Source: Mariniphaga anaerophila (GTDB taxonomy: Bacteria > Bacteroidota > Bacteroidia > Bacteroidales > Prolixibacteraceae). Taken from it: a stretch of DNA of 64,000 nt. The DNA lies in the NCBI RefSeq assembly GCF_900129025.1, contig NZ_FQUM01000003.1:248001-312000 (forward strand), read 5' to 3'. The notes under the pieces were generated by a model. The model was not told the DNA's origin and did no database searches. It was given only the letters and a program-made list of their open reading frames with translations. The stretch's first letter is position 1; each line of letters starts with the position of its first letter. Below are positions 61,220 to 64,000 of this stretch, piece by piece. Both the position numbers and the translations under genes were made by a program.

Positions 61220-62518
61220 TTAGAATTTTATGGATACATGCCCGTCAGGAAGAATAGAGGTTAATTCTACTGTTCCCAGTTCGTTTATTAATTCTTCCCG
61301 GAAAGGTGTGTCCACTTTGATGTAATTCTCGGTGAACCCACTCATGTTTTCGCCTTTTTTTTGCGATTCGAACAGCACTGTTTGCTTTGTTCCCAAATGC
61401 TTTTCGTAAAATGCCCTTAGCTTTTTTTCTGAAAGGTTGATGTACATGTTTGTGCGGTGTTTCCGATCTTCCACATCAACTTTCCACGGGATTTTCAGCG
61501 CCTGGGTGCCGCTTCGTTCCGAGTAAGTAAAAGCGTGCAGTTGCGAAATATCCATGCTGTTAATAAAATCGTACGATTCCTGAAAAAGCTCTTCTGTTTC
61601 GCCGTTGGTTCCTGCAATTACATCAACTCCAATAAAAGCGTGCGGAACCACTTCGCGGATTTTACAAATGCGTTTGGCAAACAGTCCGGTAGAGTATCTT
61701 CGTTTCATCAGGGAAAGCACCTCGTCTGAACCCGATTGCAGCGGAATATGAAAATGGGGCATAATTACTTTGGAGCCGGCAGCCAGTTCAATAATTTCGT
61801 CTTTCAGCAAATTCGGTTCGATAGACCCCAGCCTCAAACGGTGCAGTCCTTCAACATTCTCCAGCGCTTTTAGCAGATCGAGAAAGTTTTCGCCGGTTGT
61901 TTTTCCGAAATCCCCGATATTTACGCCGGTTAGCACAACTTCTTTGTATCCCTTTGCTACTGCTTTCCGGGCTTCATTTACGGTATTCTCAATGCTGTCG
62001 TTGCGGCTCCTCCCGCGGGCGTAAGGAATTGTGCAGAAAGAGCAATAATAGTCGCACCCATCCTGTATTTTTAGGAAGCTGCGGGTGCGGTCGCCCCACG
62101 AAAATGCCTTGTGGTAGCTTTTTATGTTGGCAAGCCGGGTTGTTTTTATCTCGGTTGTTTTGCGCTTTTCAAGATTTCCCAAATGGGCTGGAATATTGAA
62201 TTTTTCCTGTGTTCCCAAAACCAAGTCCACGCCTTCTATATGACCTACTTCCTCTGGCTTGAGCTGAGAATAGCAGCCCACAACAATTACCATGGCGTTG
62301 GGATTTCTTTTAACCGCCTGCCTTACTATGTGCCGACTGGCTTTGTCGCCCTGGTTCGTTACCGAGCAGGTATTAATAACATAAACATCGGCTTTCTCTT
62401 CAAAATCTACCCGCTCAAACCCCACTTCTGTAAACTCCCCGGCAATGGTAGATGTTTCAGAGAAGTTGAGTTTGCACCCCAAAGTGTAGAACGCGGCCTT
62501 TTTCCCTTTATAATCCAT
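61220..62518 (-). CDS. mtaB: tRNA (N6-L-threonylcarbamoyladenosine(37)-C2)-methylthiotransferase
   Basis: A 432-residue radical-SAM methylthiotransferase. The N-terminal UPF0004 domain has the three cluster Cys in YTLGCKLNFSET, VINTCSVTNQGD and VVVGCYSQ. The radical-SAM site is DGCDYYCSFCTIPYARGRSR, with the CxxxCxxC triad. A TRAM-like tail ends the chain. The CSFCTIPYARG form and LGCKLN start mark MtaB rather than MiaB or RimO. It adds a methylthio group to t6A at position 37 of tRNAs reading ANN codons. Confidence 0.95.
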   Translation of the reverse strand: MDYKGKKAAFYTLGCKLNFSETSTIAGEFTEVGFERVDFEEKADVYVINTCSVTNQGDKASRHIVRQAVKRNPNAMVIVVGCYSQLKPEEVGHIEGVDLVLGTQEKFNIPAHLGNLEKRKTTEIKTTRLANIKSYHKAFSWGDRTRSFLKIQDGCDYYCSFCTIPYARGRSRNDSIENTVNEARKAVAKGYKEVVLTGVNIGDFGKTTGENFLDLLKALENVEGLHRLRLGSIEPNLLKDEIIELAAGSKVIMPHFHIPLQSGSDEVLSLMKRRYSTGLFAKRICKIREVVPHAFIGVDVIAGTNGETEELFQESYDFINSMDISQLHAFTYSERSGTQALKIPWKVDVEDRKHRTNMYINLSEKKLRAFYEKHLGTKQTVLFESQKKGENMSGFTENYIKVDTPFREELINELGTVELTSILPDGHVSIKF

Positions 62519-62576
62519 TTAAAATCATTCTAAATAAAATGCAAAAATAGAAAAAAGGCGCTGATGGCGAAACAAA

Positions 62577-63911
62577 TTACAGCAGGTTACTTGCCATTTC
62601 GGCCAGGTAACTGCGTTCTCCTTTCACCAAATTGATGTGCGCAAACAGATCCTGGTTCTGCATCCGGTCGGTCATGTAGGCCAGTCCGTTGGATTTCATG
62701 TCCAGGTAGGGCGAGTCAATCTGTTGCAAGTCGCCGGTAAATACCATTTTTGTACCTTCTCCGGCGCGCGTAATAATGGTTTTTATTTCGTGCGGAGTAA
62801 GGTTTTGAGCTTCGTCAATGATAAAAAACGAATTGGACAAACTGCGCCCACGTATGTATGCCAACGGTGTGATAACGAGTTTTTCGTCCTTCTGCAGTTC
62901 TTCTATCCGTTGGTATTCCTGGCTCCTGGGGTTAAATGCATGTTTTATGACCGAAAGGTTATCGAAAAGCGGTTGCATGTACGGATTAATTTTTTCCGAA
63001 GCATCGCCCGGCAGGTAGCCCAAATCGCGATTGCTCAATGCAACAATGGGGCGCGCCAGCAGAATCTGATCGAACGATTTGTTCAGCTCAATGGCTGCAG
63101 CCAGCGCCAACAGTGTTTTTCCGGTTCCGGCTTTCCCTGTGAGAGCAACCAGTTGTATGTCGGGATCCATTAATACATTTAAGCTGAATGTTTGTTCTGC
63201 ATTGCGCGGCTTAATTCCGTAGGCAGGCTTTTTTTCAACCCGTAAAACGCGGTTATTTTTTGAATCGAACCTCGCCAGTACGCTGGAATTATTTCCCTTC
63301 AGAATAAAACATTCATTGGCTTCGGGCTCAAAATTGAGCTTTAGTTGATTTGATTCAACTGAGCTTTGCTCGTAAAGCAGGCTTATTAAATTATCATCAA
63401 AATTTTCAATCGTTTTTAGCGTTTTGTCCAGAACATTTTCATCGGTAACTTGATCTGTTTTGTAATCTTCTGCCGAAATTCCCAGCGATTTGGCCTTCAT
63501 GCGCAGGTTAATGTCCTTGCTCACCAAAATCGATTTCCGTTTCGGATAAGTTTTGGTCATGTAGTCTGCAATAGCCAGAATACGGTGGTCGGGAATATCT
63601 TCCCGGAACGACTCTTTCATTTGTTCCGAAAAAGGTTTTCCTGTTTCAATCCGCAGTTTCCCTTTTCCTTTTCCAAGAGACTTGCCCCCGTTAAAAAGTT
63701 CGTCGCCCACAATTTCGTCCAGTACACGCACAAATTCCCGGGCCTGATAGTTGATTAGATCATTCCCCCTTTTAAATTTATCCAGTTCCTCCAGCACGGT
63801 TATCGGAAGGATAATATCATTATCCTGAAACTGGTAAATACAGGTGTAGTCGTGCAAAATTACATTCGTGTCGAGGATGAAAATTTTGCTTTTGCTGGTT
63901 TTGCTTAACAT
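62577..63911 (-). CDS. PhoH-like ATPase with N-terminal PIN domain
   Basis: A 444-residue PhoH2-type protein. The N-terminal PIN nuclease domain (about 1-150) has FILDTNVILHDYTC, LEELDKFKRG and VSKDINLRMKAKSLGI, with the acidic metal residues. The PhoH ATPase (about 235-444) has Walker A LTGKAGTGKTLLALA and Walker B FIIDEAQNLTPHE, followed by TGDLQQIDSPYLD. PhoH2 proteins are RNA helicase/nucleases. The gene starts 89 bases from the window edge and reads towards mtaB. Confidence 0.95.
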   Translation of the reverse strand: MLSKTSKSKIFILDTNVILHDYTCIYQFQDNDIILPITVLEELDKFKRGNDLINYQAREFVRVLDEIVGDELFNGGKSLGKGKGKLRIETGKPFSEQMKESFREDIPDHRILAIADYMTKTYPKRKSILVSKDINLRMKAKSLGISAEDYKTDQVTDENVLDKTLKTIENFDDNLISLLYEQSSVESNQLKLNFEPEANECFILKGNNSSVLARFDSKNNRVLRVEKKPAYGIKPRNAEQTFSLNVLMDPDIQLVALTGKAGTGKTLLALAAAIELNKSFDQILLARPIVALSNRDLGYLPGDASEKINPYMQPLFDNLSVIKHAFNPRSQEYQRIEELQKDEKLVITPLAYIRGRSLSNSFFIIDEAQNLTPHEIKTIITRAGEGTKMVFTGDLQQIDSPYLDMKSNGLAYMTDRMQNQDLFAHINLVKGERSYLAEMASNLL

Positions 63912-64000
63912 GGTAGTATTATTGATGTTTCCGAAATGTATATAAATTAACAGGATTTATTCTTACGTATTTCAATTTTTAATAAACTTGCAGCGGTTAA

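Overview
The window is a chromosomal segment of a Bacteroidota bacterium. Evidence: two ECF-sigma/FecR/SusC/SusD loci with STN-type TonB-dependent receptors, a Por-type (type IX) C-terminal sorting domain, many short lipoprotein signals, and promoters of the TAnnTTTG type. Two ferredoxin-domain MinD-like ATPases with NifX-like small proteins suggest an anaerobic or facultative member, perhaps of the Marinilabiliales/Prolixibacteraceae; that taxonomic placement is a guess from gene content. No phage, insertion sequence or CRISPR array was seen.

Layout. 1-1140 is the N-terminal part of another SusC receptor, cut by the window edge. 1517-3195 holds a lone TIGR03915/DUF4130 protein and a SASA-type esterase. 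3277-21611 is polysaccharide utilisation locus 1 (PUL1, minus strand). It is transcribed as sigma factor, FecR, SusC, SusD, a fasciclin lipoprotein and a surface lipoprotein, then, past a strong hairpin, two tandem GH71/GH99-like proteins, a GH31, a GH2 with malectin-like tail and the esterase. 21906-28404 is a periplasmic sugar-oxidation module: two Gfo/Idh/MocA oxidoreductases, a xylose-isomerase-like TIM barrel, a DUF6807 protein and a two-domain DUF1080 (3-keto-disaccharide hydrolase) lipoprotein. Its two transcription units carry the same 16-bp palindromic operator. Between this module and an S9 peptidase lies a 21-codon fossil of a SusD C-terminus with its own terminator.

28907-36046 is mostly housekeeping: prolyl oligopeptidase, sodium:solute symporter, oxidoreductase, a double GNAT protein and an omega-amidase. 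36093-40667 is an operon of two NifX-like proteins, two MinD/ferredoxin ATPases, an MFS transporter and a metallo-beta-lactamase-fold protein, resembling the orange-protein (ORP) neighbourhood of anaerobes. A tRNA-Pro(CGG), a 59-residue zinc-ribbon-like gene, a nitroreductase, an aminotransferase and a fructosamine kinase follow.

44878-55552 is PUL2 (plus strand): sigma factor, FecR, SusC, SusD and two sulfatases, the first broken by a one-base slip in an A7 run. 55693-58134 is a TonB-dependent receptor behind a TPP riboswitch, so probably a thiamine-compound importer. 58332-63911 is housekeeping: thioesterase, glycosyltransferase, inositol monophosphatase, mtaB and a PhoH/PIN ATPase.

The most interesting signals are non-coding. 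In both PULs the fecR-susC gap contains an intrinsic terminator pointing against the genes, as expected for a cis-antisense small RNA over the susC leader. An identical 12-base TTTTTGTCACCC box lies upstream of fecR in both.
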